A DNA stretch of 64,000 nucleotides from Enoplolaimus lenunculus (GCA_030248215.1 JASANG010003165.1:43819-107818); one strand, 5' to 3'. Shown: positions 21,349-33,440, numbered from the stretch's first letter. A program made the numbers and translations. Notes: a model not told the origin generated them from the sequence alone.

Positions 21349-22616
21349 TTATCGTGTCGTTACACGGCATGGAACGCATAACAACGTATACCTAAGTGTC
21401 AGGGTGTAACCGTATATCCCAGGGTGCAACCGGAATTCCGGTTCCGGCATTGTTTCACCTTCCGGTTGCGGCACGTTTTTACCGTAATTAAAAATTGCGG
21501 TATTAAAATTTGGTAGGTGAAAATTAAGATATTTTACTAAAAATGACGACAACAGATTTCATTCGTGCAGTATATAAACCTTTATTATCCGTTTTCTTTA
21601 TTTTTATTATCCGTTACCCTGACGTTTGCATAAGTTTCAATTTACACTTTAGTATAAAGTTAACATCGAGGGGTCTAAAATGTTTAATACATTATACAAC
21701 TTTTCATTGTCAAAAAATTATTATTGCCAATTATAAGACAAACTTCTTCCTTTCCAAAAATAGTCCAATATTCAAGAAATATAATTCTGATTTCAAGGTA
21801 CTGGACTTGCTTCGTTTATTCATTACAATCCATCGAATTTCAAGGATATTTCGGGTTGAGCTCATGTTCTTCCCAACCTAAGTTTTTGTCTTGGACATTT
21901 CTTCAGTTGAAAAATTTGGAAATTTGGTTGAAGTTTAGCTCGCTACTTTAAAGCCGGGCTCCAGGGAAAATTTTTTGCTTTTAGGAATTTATATGTCTTG
22001 AAAATAAGCAAAGCTAAGTAGTCTTAATGCATTTGAGAAATTTGTGTAATATTTCAGAAAAAGTCTTTATCCTTTATGAAGTAAGGTCTTAAATTTAAGA
22101 CCCATATTTCTGACAATTTTTAGAAATTGAAATCTACAATTCAAGACATAAGTATAGTAAAACGTATAATTGTCTTAAATTTCACACAATACTTCGTGAA
22201 TATCAGACAATTTGTTTCGAGCGTAGACTCCGAATTAATGAATTAGAAAGGATTTATGACCGTTGCAAATGGGCCTTAAATAGGTGTTCTCGCTCACGTT
22301 GTATTTAAGGTTTTAAACTCACTATCACGCCGAATCTGTAGAATCTAGCAATCGAATGTCCGTTTTGAATCCACACAAGACATATTTTTTATTGGAACAC
22401 ATCATTTATAAAATTGTCGCAAAGCTTTCAGCTCCACTTCGCTCTCGAAATTTTCAAACTCTACGTTTTCTGTAATCCCTGGATGGCCAAAATCTCAACC
22501 CATGTTTTCTTCAAAACGTGGATCATACTTTTCAAACCGTAGCTACACCTCTGTTCCTAACTTAAGTATATACTTATATAGGTATATAATCCCGAACTTA
22601 TCGCTTTGGCACTCTA
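21349..22616. other. Repeat remnants, no gene
   Basis: 21410-21490 is a short CCGG-rich repeat (CAGGGTGCAACCGG start). About 21700-22230 holds the AAGACATAAGTA/GATATTTCGGGTTGAGCTCA repeat seen at 6661-7640. The rest shows nothing I recognise. Confidence 0.4.
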
Positions 22617-22865
22617 CACTGTAAATTCCAGTGAGTTGATTTTAACTCAGAATGAGTGGCATCGCTCAGTCTGAGTTAGGACTATCAGAACTCATAATTC
22701 TGAGTTGATTCAGCTCATTCTGATTTAATTAGTCAACTCCGGAATAAACGCAACTCAGAGTGCGAATCAATTCAACTCAGAGTGAGTTAAAGTATATTGT
22801 TATTAACTCAGGAATAATTAACTTTCCGTCTGAGTTGATTAATTAACTCATTGGCATTTACAGTG
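22617..22865. repeat. Foldback MITE (AACTCAGA family)
   Basis: Ends CACTGTAAATTCCAGTGAG and inverted CTCATTGGCATTTACAGTG. The interior is made of TGAGTTGATT/AATTAACTCA words. Other copies: 24961-25175 (inverted), 27257-27505, 48117-48370 and a degraded one at 59498-59800. Confidence 0.85.
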
Positions 22866-22907
22866 CAGGAACTGACTTAAAATTGCCGGCCGCACGGGAA
22901 GGTTAAA

Positions 22908-23541
22908 TTATATGCGTTTCAATACCCGCGCACGCAAAATAAATTTAGACGTTGAATTTTTGATTTTGTTCAAATTTGAAGTTTGCAATTTTTTTTCATA
23001 TTCAACCTGAGTTAAACTCGAGTCAAGTTGAACAGTTTGCGATTGTTCACTGACCGTTGGAATTGTTAAAGTTATCCAACCCATGGCGGCTCGTTTCTCG
23101 TCGGGTAACTTTGATTCGTACTCGACATTTTCCATTTGACTCAAAAGTTTATTATTTTCGTAATATTGAATGCTTAAAATTAACTGTCGAGTTAGCAACC
23201 GCTGGTTGACTGGAAAACATTCGGTGTAAAGCGATAGTTTAAGCTGAATCCGTTTTGAAATTTGTGAAAAATAAAGTTTCGGCGACAAAACCACTTCAAA
23301 CGAAATAAAAGGGTCGTAATTGTGGTTTTGTAAGCCGCTGTCTAGCAAATAGCAGTCGCCGGGAACTAAGGTGTCGGTTAAAAAGCTGTGATCTAAGGTA
23401 TATTCGGCCGACAGGGTATATTCAGACTGTAAGGTAAGTTGTTGCTGTACGACAGGTAATTTAGCCAAATAGCAATAAAATGGTAAAATGTTTAGTTTGA
23501 CTTTTAACTGAAAACAGTCGTTTTGAAGCCAGCGGCGGCAT
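22908..23541 (-). CDS. Terminal exon of an unrecognised gene (candidate)
   Basis: An open frame of 211 codons preceded by an acceptor (TTTTTAATTTCAG, exon starts at 23541, phase 2) and closed by a stop at 22908. The predicted residues are rich in alternating hydrophobic strands (for example FISFEVVLSP, QLILSIQYY), suggesting a beta-sandwich fold. No motif is recognised and there is no membrane segment. A candidate upstream exon lies at 26806-27163, but its donor phase does not fit directly, so an intermediate exon would be needed. Open frame length and a good acceptor are the only support. Confidence 0.4.
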
Positions 23542-23690
23542 CTGAAATTAAAAACATTGGCTGGGTTTATGAAACCCTACTTAAGTCTGACTTTAGTATT
23601 TATATATGCGCTATGTAATTATCTAAGTACTTTGTCGTTTTTAAAAGTTTGCTTAAGAATATAAATACTTAAGTCGCTGACTAAACTTAA

Positions 23691-23952
23691 CCCTTTCTCA
23701 CATGAATATTTTCTATTTCTCCTGAGACCTACTTTTATGCTAGGATTCGAACTCCAGTGACTGGAGCGGGAGGCGTATACCATCACCACTTAGCTATAGG
23801 AGCTTGACGCTCGAGCCCGAGGGGGGCTCTCGCGTCTTGTGGTGATTTAGGACTATGTATACGTGTTGCAATTGTTAAACACGGTGCGATATATTATTTA
23901 TCGTATATACACTGCGCTGAGCCGCATATAGGCAACTCAATGTGAGAAGGGG
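23691..23952 (-). repeat. piggyBac-like MITE with tRNA-like core, full copy
   Basis: 262 bp between TTAA target sites (23687-23690 and 23953-23956). Termini are CCCTTTCTCACATG and the inverse of CCCCTTCTCACATTG. Read on the minus strand it contains TAGCTAAGTGG and GAGTTCGAATCC at the spacing of tRNA A and B boxes. TTAA targets with CCC-starting ends are the mark of piggyBac (family knowledge). Confidence 0.88.
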
Positions 23953-23956
23953 TTAA

Positions 23957-24960
23957 TGATAATTGCTTAAAAGACCAATCTTATCCTGAAAAAAATATTA
24001 TCTTTCGACAACCAATCGGTTTTTGACACTAAAAAATGTTTGTATCATCCAATCACATTCAGTTTGCTTTGCTTTGTTATGGCAGACGTGAACTGCAATT
24101 GGCAGTTGAAATAGCGCAGTTACAAACACAAATTGTTATTCATAACACTAAACCAGCGTTTACCTGTCAACTGACACAATTGTGGCAGGTTCACCGACGT
24201 GATAGTCACTTACAAATCTTGCCGATTGCCATACTTCTGATACTTTGACAAATAATTGCAATTGATAATGAAACAAATAACCAATCACATCGCAGTTTAC
24301 GCCTGTAAACATGCAGCCAATAGCAAATACAAATTTTTTGACATCGTAAACTTCAGGATTTGAACGTACTAGTCAGCCAACAAATTGCGCAATGCGCAAA
24401 AGTTAGCTGAAACCAAACAGAGAACATTGTGCTATGTTACTTTTCTTTCCACAGAACAATCACATATCTGTTGTACGGAAATATTGTAAACAAAGTAGAT
24501 GCTGGAAAGTTGTTCAAAATCCGCATGTGGGACATTCCAGCTTTAATTATACGATATATACTAGTCAACGCTAGTGTTGTGCACCGGCCAGAAACCCCGT
24601 CAAAGGTATTGGCTGACCAGCCGACCGGCCAGTGATTGCTTTTGACAGAAAAAACTAAAAACATTGTGACATCATCAATTTAATATTTTAAATCTTATTC
24701 AGATTTCAATTCTAAAACTTAGGTGAAATCTAAAACGTTGCCTATTGTAATCATTATGGGCAATATTAAGATTGAATATAGTGTAATCTTTCTCACTGGA
24801 GTATATACAAATTTTTGACAATAATAAAGAGAACTAGAAGTTAAAATGAACCGAAAGAGCCATTAAAAAGAAAATGTTTCCAAACAACATCAGAAAGAAA
24901 TTTGTAAAGTGCAAAACAAGTTGAAACTTATATACTGAGCTTATATTTAGCAGCAAAATG
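23957..24960. other. No gene; ends with a low-copy repeat
   Basis: The block around 24500-24560 (CGCATGTGGGACATTCCAGC) recurs in variant form at about 25945, 26495, 44430, 61190 and 61405. CCGGCCAG-rich words at 24590-24635 recur inverted at 25610-25660. These look like transposon remnants. Confidence 0.4.
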
Positions 24961-25175
24961 CACTGTAAATTTCAATGAGTCAATTAATCAACTCAGACGG
25001 AAAATTAGTTATTTCTGAGTTAGTTTCAGTAAATTTTAACTCATTTATGAGTTGAGTTGATTCAGGGGGAGTTAATAGAACTAAAATGAGTTTAATCAAC
25101 TGTAAATAATGAGTTCAGATAGTCCTAACTCAGACGAAGTAATTCAACAAAATTAACTCACTGGAATTTACAGTG
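24961..25175. repeat. Foldback MITE (AACTCAGA family), inverted copy
   Basis: Ends CACTGTAAATTTCAATGAG and CTCACTGGAATTTACAGTG. The interior is inverted relative to 22617-22865. Confidence 0.85.
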
Positions 25176-25780
25176 TGGCAAAATGCCTTAAATCCTGCTG
25201 AACATGTGCGCCTGCAACTAAAACGTACTCGCTGCGTTCCAGTTTGAACAATTAGAGTACAGTAAATTTTGCTAAATAATTTCAAAATTATGAGTCCATT
25301 AAATTCGAATGGACAGACGTTGCTTAAAAGTGAAAAAGCTATGCATGAAGGGTGCCCGCAATAATAGTTTATCACATTCACGTGATTATTTTCAGCACAC
25401 AACAGGGTCTGAAATCAGTAAAAACTGTTGCAAAAATAGAAGATATTAAGTGCGAGCATACGCCAAATATATCTTAATGCCAGGGCATTTTGTTATCTAG
25501 CAAAAATATATGCTTCGAAGTTGCAAAATAATGTAGGAACATGAGATTTTACTGCTGCTCTACGGTTTATTATAAAAAATGCTTGAAAATTTTCAAAATT
25601 TACATATTGGCCGGCCGGTAGATCAAAAGTCATGCTGGCCGCCGGCCGCTCGGCCAGTAGAATGAGTGGCTCCAGAACACTGATCAACAGAGTTGCACGA
25701 ATGTGCAGCTCTGATATGTGCTGGTATATTAAATTTTTAACAGAATTGTTTCTACGGAAGTCTAAATTTAACTGACCACA
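25176..25780. other. No gene; repeat remnants
   Basis: Short frames of 90-118 codons occur on the minus strand but have no splice signals or recognisable motifs. The CCGGCCGGT-type palindromes at 25610-25660 match 24590-24635. Confidence 0.35.
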
Positions 25781-25880
25781 CACTGCAAACAAATGGTGAG
25801 TCAAATTGACTCTCTCCGAAATAGGCTCTACGGGACTACACAAACTCAATCAAATTCCACTCCGCCAGAGGCAAACGCAC
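25781..25880. repeat. Foldback MITE (GAGTCAAA family), truncated
   Basis: It starts CACTGCAAACAAATGGTGAG and stops abruptly after CTCCGCCAGAGG. Confidence 0.65.
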
Positions 25881-26755
25881 GGTTTAGTGAGTTGAATTAT
25901 ACTGAACTGTCAGACTTGATTTAGTTCCGCGCTGGAGCGCTTCTCAGAATACGGATTTGGGGCATTCCAGCTTTAATTGTTATAATACTAAATTATTAGT
26001 TGTACACATGTGCAACTTTTATAATATAACAAGTTTGGCTACCTTTCACCGGCCCGATCAACAACGAAATTAATGCAATACGTCAAATCATGTATAAAAG
26101 CAACTATACTTTCGTTTTAACAAAGGACAATTTTTGCACCAATGCCTTGCCGGTTTTAATTGCTACATGAAAATACAACAGTGGCAGCTAACTACGGTTT
26201 CAATTTAACATAAATAATATCCTACAACCTTAAACATGTTAATCTTAAACATAGCGTTCCTATTATCTGTAATGTGTACAGTATCAAAATTTACTGTGCT
26301 CCAAGTCCGTTGTATTGTTCCAACTTCCACTATGCAGATTTGATAAGCACTGACTTCATACACGTTTGACAATTTTGCGTTAATACAAAGTTCCTCAAAA
26401 TACCGAATACATACGATGATACACGGTATCTATTTTGCATATTCTACAGCGCTGACGAAAGATTTATCTTTATGTTAACGTTGGAAAATTGCTCAAAATA
26501 CGTATGTGGGGCGTTCATGCTTTAATAATATATACTGAATACTGAAAGAAATAATTTTTGAAGGAAGACAGCTTAGTATATATTTTGATGGATAGCATTA
26601 GCTATTTACAAAATATGTCATGGACAAAACCCGAATCTATTAAACCTAAACCTGAAACTATATATACTTAACACGGTTAACGATTAAGCTTACCCATATG
26701 CAATATGTGAACTGCGGTAAAACAGACCGAAACTTTACTTAGCGGGGCAAACAAG
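25881..26755. other. No gene; scattered repeat words
   Basis: Two copies of the TGTGGGGCATTCCAGC-like block (about 25945 and 26495). Nothing else recognised. Confidence 0.35.
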
Positions 26756-26805
26756 TTAGAACCCAGAGTCCTTAAGCCTATTTGGCAACGGGTTCAGATC
26801 CTTAC

Positions 26806-27163
26806 CTTTACAGATGTTAATCACAACGCAAACGCTATCACTGCGTAAATTGTTTCGTGACCGTAAAACAATACCCAATGACCATTGGATACCACTCAAC
26901 TGTTGATGCTCCACTGATATCCACGAGTTCAGGTCATCACACGAGTCATTTGAATTCAAATAAATTGAAAAATTTGGTATTGAAATAGTTTTAGTCAGAC
27001 AGAACGACTCGGAGTTCGAGTTGTTAACGTTTACATCGTTCGAGAATTTTGTTGTCAAATTTGAACCGTCTAAAACTACATTTAAGAGCTTAACGCTAGA
27101 AGGACTTCTAAATGTTTCATAAAATTTATATACATAAAAGAAATATCGCTTAGTTTGCGCCAT
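26806..27163 (-). CDS. Possible first exon of an unrecognised gene (candidate)
   Basis: From an ATG at 27163 the frame runs 119 codons to a strong donor (AAAG|GTAAGG, phase 1, last exon base 26806). The residues include ISIPNFSIYL and WSLGIVLRSRN, a pattern loosely like a MATH/TRAF beta-sandwich (a hydrophobic Asn-Phe-Ser start, then Trp and a long strand). That likeness is weak and unproven. It could belong with the exon at 22908-23541 through a missing middle exon. Confidence 0.35.
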
Positions 27164-27237
27164 AGCTTTGGTGTTTCGAGGTGTAACATCAGATATAAAG
27201 AAATCAGCGCCACCTATAAACAGCCGAACGGTAAACA

Positions 27238-27880
27238 CCAGGGTGTAACCGTATACGTTGCAAATTTCAGTGAGTTGATTTTAACTCAAATTGGATTGAG
27301 TCACTAAGTCTGAGTTAGACTATCAAAACTCAGAATTTTAGTTGATTCAATTCATTCTGAGCTAATTAATCAACTAACACAGAGTCAACTCAACTCAGAC
27401 TGTTGAATTAACTCAACTGAGAATGAGTTAATGTTTACTGATATTAATTCAGAAACAACCAACTCGCTAGCTGAATTGATTTATAACTCATTGGATTTTG
27501 CAGTGTATCCGTTTCCATTTGCGGTAAAAATCGGTGCGCGTTTCCGTTCCCGTTATAGAAAAACCGAAAATTATGCTATTTTCAAGCTCAAAGTTAGATA
27601 TCAATTATGCAAATATCTCGCAATTTTTCATTGTAAATACGTTCTCAATTGTCCGATATGAAACAAAAATTACGAAATTCAACCAAACTTTTAAAAATTG
27701 TACGTATATCCGCTATTTTTTCTTTGAAATTTTAGAAAGCCTGGTGATTATTTGCATGCCTAATTGTGTTGGCAGGAAACGAAAACATCTTTAAAACATT
27801 TTTGATACTTCAATATCTGTTTCCGCTGTTTTGATTACTATCCGTTTTCGTTTATCCGTTCCCGTTGTTTGGTAAACAAG
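27238..27880. repeat. CCGTTTCCG-type repeat with a nested MITE
   Basis: CAGGGTGTAACCGTATA is interrupted by the AACTCAGA foldback MITE (27257-27505) and resumes as TATCCGTTTCCATTTGCGG. The outer element matches 57581-57960 in layout (GGTAAAAATCGGTG, then a TACTTCAATATCTGTTTCCG tail). This gives a relative order: outer element first, MITE second. Confidence 0.75.
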
Positions 27881-27958
27881 ACTTTCTTTATTTGCTTGCT
27901 CATTTGTGGAGGGTTGTCCAGTATTGTGTACAAAGCCAAGATTTCCGTAAAGCGTTCG

Positions 27959-28325
27959 GGCCAATGTAAAGAACGGGGGCGGAACAGTATTATAAGCTTA
28001 TTCCTAAACCTAAGCCTAAGCCTAAGTCTAAGCGTAATAATGAGTTTATTCCTAAGCCTAATTCTAAGCCTAAGCCTAAGCGTAAGAATCAGTATATTCT
28101 TAAGCCTAAGTCTAAGTCTAAGCCTAAGCGTAAGAATGAGTTTATTCCTAAGCCTAATCCTAAGCCTAAGCCTAAGCGTAAGAATCAGTATATTCCTAAG
28201 CCTAAGTCTAAGTCTAAGCCTAAGCCTCCTAAAGTTTAAGCCAAGCAAAAAAATTGATCCAAAGCTTAAGCGTCTTGTATTCTAGTCCCACAAAAAATGT
28301 TCCGCCCCTGATCTTTACATGGGCC
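27959..28325. repeat. MITE with TTAGGC-like core, family A
   Basis: Terminal inverted repeats GGCCAATGTAAAGAAC and GATCTTTACATGGGCC, next to inverted GGGGGCGGAAC/GTTCCGCCCC. The core is about 220 bp of CCTAAG hexamers in a higher-order arrangement. The array is open in both directions, giving spurious 136-138 codon frames. It ends 75 bp past the stop of the nuclease-helicase gene. Confidence 0.85.
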
Positions 28326-28400
28326 AGCGTTCGTATGGCCAGGCGCTGTGAAATTCTGTTGGCCTCGTTTGTGCAATTTGTGAAAAGTTATACCGTAGCT

Positions 28401-31400
28401 TCATTTAACTTTATTTTTTAAATTCAAACGCAAAAAATTACCTTTGTCTAAAGTTGTAGCTAACTGCGGTTTCGTAACCATAACAATGCCAGGGTATTTT
28501 TTAAGCTGACTGACGATTTGATAAAAGTGTTCGCTGACATGGATGCTGTGGGGACAAATTGATTCGGACCCACAATTTATCGATCCATGAAAATCGGCGT
28601 ACAAAATCCACGAAAATGCATATTTGGATCTTGTGAGGATCATGTTTGCCGAGCCATCACCCCACAACGTTCCTGAGTCAACTAAAATTGTCACTGCATA
28701 TTCAAGTCCTGCAAGCATTTCGTGGCATTGCTTTTGAGTGCAGAATTGCACATCACTGCATTTGCATTCTGCAATTTTTGACGAATGTTTAAAAACTGGT
28801 AATATTTTCTTAGCTGCACTTGATAAATCGCCAGTCAGCAAACTGCAATTTCCGCCAATTGAATCTTGTGATTCCGCTTGACTTCTATTGGTTGCCATTG
28901 AACATCGAGTGGGATTTGAGACACAAAAATGGCTCGTAATCTCACTCGAAAGAACCTCGGGTAAATCTGAGTAAACCATGATTTGATTGGCTGGTATGAA
29001 TGCAAGCCAGTAATGCAGTTCACTGCAAACAAGTTCAGCCAATTGGTTGATGCTCAATTTCTTATCGCGAATCAAAATTCTCGATCTGGCTCCGTAAACC
29101 GGGCAGTTGTGGTATATGGCTTGATCTCCTGCTGAGCCTCTATTCGACTGTGGTTTATTAAGTGGTGAAGTCAAAATTTCTCGGTGAGTGAATGCCTTTT
29201 CGTGATCTGAAATTGATAAAATGGTAGAATTTATGCCGTTGGTGAGTTGTGAAATCAGTGGTACACTTCGTAGGTTCCATGATAGCACAAAAGGAAACGC
29301 TTCAAGCTCTTGTATCATTGTTTGAAGTGTCGTCGCGTTTGAATTATCTTCAACAGCAGCAGCAAACCATATCGTATGATTAGGATTTTGGCCCAAAAGG
29401 ATTCCAATATGAGCTCGTGATCCCATTGTCAGTTGCCGTTCATCAAACATTTCATCAATTAAAACGAACCATTTTGATTGATTTGAAAATGCCGCCTGGT
29501 TGCTGTTGTCAGCTGCGCTGATACAAAACGAATTCGTTTGATTCCAATCCCAAAATTCTACATTTTCGTTGAGTTTTGACTCAAATCGACGGAAATATGA
29601 CCGAATTTCTGGTTGAACAAAGTCTCGGAGTAAACTTGCAGTGCTGATAAATACGACTTTGCGATGTTTTCGTTGTTCATTGGCTTTGTCTGCGGTTAAG
29701 CTTTTGCTGGCTGGTTTCTTGTGTTCTCGTAATGTTTCATTGATTGCCTGAATGGCTTTGATTAGCAAAATCATCGTTTTGCCTGATCCGTATGGACCAA
29801 GAAGAGCCACTCGCTTTGACGTCGATTCAAGAGCCAGTTTTTGTTCCCTTGTCACGTAGGTAAAGTAGCGTTTTGCTGTTGGTCGCACATCTTCTGACAA
29901 ATTTACCACCGGAAATGACGCAAAACCGCAACCGGAACTGCAGACGTCTTCTTTGCCGGATGTGTTCGAATGGTTTGTGTTTCGACAGTTTTGTTCTTCC
30001 GGTTCTGAACTGCCAAAATGAATACCATTTGCTTCGGAGGTTGAAGGCTTCTAAAAGAAATAATATTTTTAAATTGGGTATAAATTTCTTTTCAACCGTA
30101 GATGCGACCCGGAACGTAAGTTCGCACTGGCATTCGACTGCATTTTATGCTGATTCAAAAGAAAGCATCAGGCATCGCCTTTAGGAATCGTGTCAAAAAT
30201 ACATCAAATAATAATGCGCGCACAGTTGTGAAAATTGCCCACCCTCCCCATTAGGACCAGTGTCAAAAAACGAAACTATAACAAGGGCCTGATGACAATA
30301 CACACCCGGTACTTAAATAGCCGGTTTTGTCCTTACACTGTTCCAAGGAAGTAGGGACAAAACAGAGTCCATCGGTAGGGACTACTGACACAACGCAGAT
30401 TCTCGCTGCAGCGTTGTTTCTACGAAATAAATTTTACTTTTTGTGCGTTGCTTCTGCTATAAAACAATTTGACAACAATCGTCCCTTCGAACACTGTTTC
30501 GTTACAGAGTAAAGAGATTATGCACTGTGTTCTGAGAGTGTAGCGACATTGAGGACCCTGTAAGCAGGATGTCTGCGTTGTCCTTAGACTCTGAAAAGAG
30601 ACAAGTTCTAAATATAACGACCTTCCTACAGAGTTCCAGAAAATGACACAGTACCCATTATGTTGATGAAAAACGACAATTCTGGCAAAATCTCACAAGC
30701 CAACCTTTAATTTATTGTGTGTTCAGCGTTGATTTATCTGGATTTTGGTGAAATTTTAAACAATTTAATTGAAAACTTACCATAAATTTGAGTTCGTCTG
30801 AAACATTTATGGGACTCTTGAAACGTTTCAGATGAGGCTGTTCGTCCAATGTTTGAGTGATGTATTTCCATATATGAAGTCGGCTCAATTTAACTGCATT
30901 TAAACAATAAACATAATTTCGTTCGCTTATACACAAATGTTTTCCCATACATTTTTTGCTGTTGCATGCCGAATCTCGAGTCAAAGCAAACTGACAGACG
31001 AAAAATTGCACAATTCTGATGAAAGCATCTTGGATGCTTAAAGGATGCTGCTGTTGTACATCAGTTGTTCCAATGCATTCAAAAATCGACCAAAAGCTTC
31101 CGTTTCGATTAAAAATTGACGCGATTTGATTGGCTGAAAGTCGAAATACGCAAACTCCACGCTCCCATTTGATTATGGCATCAACATCGCAAAAGCCTTC
31201 CGTTCTGTTGCGGTTAATTTTTTGACCACAGCTGCTATAGCGACTGCAGCTGGGCAGACTGCCGGACTCTAAAAGGATCAGAGCTGGTTGTAAGATTAAT
31301 ATATCTTCAATTAATGACTTAGCTAATCGATTTGCACCATTAAGATTCCGGAGATTTCGCAACAACTGATGCTTTGCGGCTTCGAGTTGTCGATGCGCTT

Positions 31401-32052
31401 TTTTGATCATTTTTACGTTTGGCGAATGCTTCACTTCGATCGGAACCAAAACCACTCGATTTGCGACTTTCGCAGCGACCAAGAAATCAATTTCGACTTC
31501 CGGATCCTGGTTTTTCGACTTTGCAGTGACGTCATTGTTTTCCGTTTCCTGTTTGCCAAAGTTTGTATTTTCATTGCCGGAAAGAGTCTGTAGTTGGTCA
31601 ATATCTGATTCAGCAATACCGTGGTTTGCGCCCAGCATAAAATTACTAAACACCCAAACAGTTTCAATTCGCAGACGTTTCTTGTCACCCGACTCCGATA
31701 ACTTTTCGGTTCCAGATACTTGTTTAGACTTTCTCCAACACTCGAGATCCGCCAATCCGTCCGAAATTGCGTAATAAACCGCTCTCTCGACTTGATTGCC
31801 CACGAATTCTCTCGAAATTCCGTCGCTGTTGTTTTCGGATTCGAAGGTTTGTATCATATTCCAGTTGGAGAAACAGGATGGCACAAAATCCGGAGGGAAT
31901 ATTCTGTTATTCCCAATCATGTTATTCTCTTCACATTCATTGCCATGGAACCTGCTCCCAAAGCCGTGGAGTATTTTGCCCATCCAATCCAGTAAATGAT
32001 CTATTGACTCTATTTCAGTCACCTGTTTGTCTCGTTCTACATTTTTAGCCAT
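28401..32052 (-). CDS. NERD-like nuclease / superfamily 1A helicase fusion
   Basis: Two exons: 32052-30781 (starts ATG, ends ATG|GTAAGT) and 30050-28401 (acceptor TTTCTTTTAG, stop TGA), both phase 0, giving 973 residues. Exon 1 carries a PD-(D/E)xK pattern: Glu89 in FVGNQVERAVYYAI, Asp189 in VEIDFLV, and Glu206-x-Lys208 in VPIEVKHS, followed by a helix with RQLE, as in NERD nucleases. Cys/His residues cluster near 360-372. Exon 2 carries a helicase core: Q-like TREQKLALES (491-500), Walker A GPYGSGKT (509-516), Walker B VLIDE (about 620-624), a motif IV-like LSWNLRS (about 679-686), motif V AGLEYAVTILVD (870-882) and motif VI ILTRSKYAFSW. Bacterial NERD-UvrD proteins have the same order. Function in DNA/RNA repair or defence is inferred; I know no named animal orthologue. 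The intron (30051-30780) is unique sequence. Confidence 0.8.
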
Positions 32053-32748
32053 CAGGTGTACGTCATCTCAAGCTTTAGTATTTAACTTAAAAGATTCTGA
32101 AGTTTAGCAATGATTTTATGTAATGTCGATTGTTATACAGTAATTTTACATTCTTACGAATTTCCACAAGAAAATAAAAAATGACTAAAACCAGCGATGA
32201 TTGGTTAACGGTTTTCGTGCTGTCCAAATACTCGAATCTGATTGTCCACAAGTTGGCAGTTTAGCCTAGACCAAACTGCTATTACACCAAATAGTAGATT
32301 GGCCTAGTCCAATAAGTAATTGGCGTGAATAGCAGATTGTTCTGCGACATATATGCCTACACATCCGTTATATTAATATGCTGGCTATACTATCGAACTT
32401 GGCCAACATTGACAGTATTATTTAAAATGAAATATTTTTAGGCTAAAACTGATAGACCGCTGAAATTTAACAATAAAATTCAAAAAACATTTCACGTAAC
32501 CAGCTGAAAATCGTTTTCATGACAGGTGTGAACAATTTTCAAAATAGAGGGCAAAACCAATCTGAAAGTATTATACGAATAAATTGACGTTCCTTAATAA
32601 TTTTCAACATCTCTTCTCAACGGCATTTTGTGTTTAATATACTGCTGCCGACATGCAATCCAAACGTGGGTTGAAACACAAAAGTATTTGTTTTTCTGTT
32701 GTAGAACTGACTAAGCTAAGCGTACATTAGATAAATTGAAACAATTAA
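32053..32748. other. Upstream flank of the nuclease-helicase gene
   Basis: It presumably holds the promoter and 5' UTR, but no TATA or other defined element stands out. Around 32270-32345 is a short run of the TAGGCCAATCTGCTATT-like units also seen at 43740-44005. Confidence 0.4.
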
Positions 32749-33011
32749 CCCCTTCTCACATTGAGTTGCCTGTAGGCAACTCAGCGCAGTGTATATACGT
32801 TAAATAATATATATCGCACCGTGTTTGACAACTGCAACACGTATACATAGTACTAAATCACCACAAGACGTGAGAGCCCCCTCGGGCTCGAGCGTCAAGC
32901 TCCTATAGCTGAGTGGTGATGGTATACGCCTCCCGCTCCAGTCACTGGAGTTCGAATCCTAGCATAAAAGTAGGTCTCAGGGGAAATAGAAAATATTCAT
33001 GTGAGAAAGGG
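32749..33011 (+). repeat. piggyBac-like MITE with tRNA-like core, full copy
   Basis: 263 bp between TTAA sites (32745-32748, 33012-33015). Ends are CCCCTTCTCACATTG and CATGTGAGAAAGGG. The internal TAGCTGAGTGG and GAGTTCGAATCC are spaced like pol III A and B boxes. A hairpin AGTTGCCTGTAGGCAACT lies near the left end. Confidence 0.9.
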
Positions 33012-33141
33012 TTAATATCAAATACTGCACACAGCGGAGAACGACCAGTCATGTCAGTTTTCGCTACCGCCCCTGAATGTTCATTGTATAGGCAGCAGGT
33101 ATTTATATAATTAAATCCAAGGTTATTTAGCATTTTACCTA

Positions 33142-33440
33142 CCAGAGCGCAACCGGAGATGAAAAATACTGGAACCGGAGCTAAAGCCGGAGTTGAGGCG
33201 AAATTGGGTACAGTTTAAATGGTGTTTAATTCGCTAAGTTTTGCAAATATCTGCAAGTTGATGTTAAAATGTTTTGGCTTTACGCTTACTTTCTACCGTA
33301 AACTTCAGCAATTTTTTCCCCTCAAACAAAAGCACAACTAGTAAATTTTGTATAAATCCGTGCAAGATTTCACTACCGAAGTCAACCGGAGCCGGAGGTC
33401 GATTTTTTGCTGGAACCGGAGACAGACCTCGAGTTGTACC
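33142..33440. repeat. CCGG-rich repeat
   Basis: It runs from GAGCGCAACCGGAGATG to AGACAGACCTCGAGTTGTAC, with GGAGCCGGAGG words inside. Same family as 3366-3690 in opposite orientation. Confidence 0.6.

Noticed and set aside
31369-32048. Plus-strand frames of 67-123 codons
   Set aside because: Antisense shadows of exon 1 of the nuclease-helicase gene.
32895-32970. Functional tRNA gene
   Set aside because: A and B boxes are good but the acceptor stem does not pair, and the same sequence occurs three times inside one transposon family.
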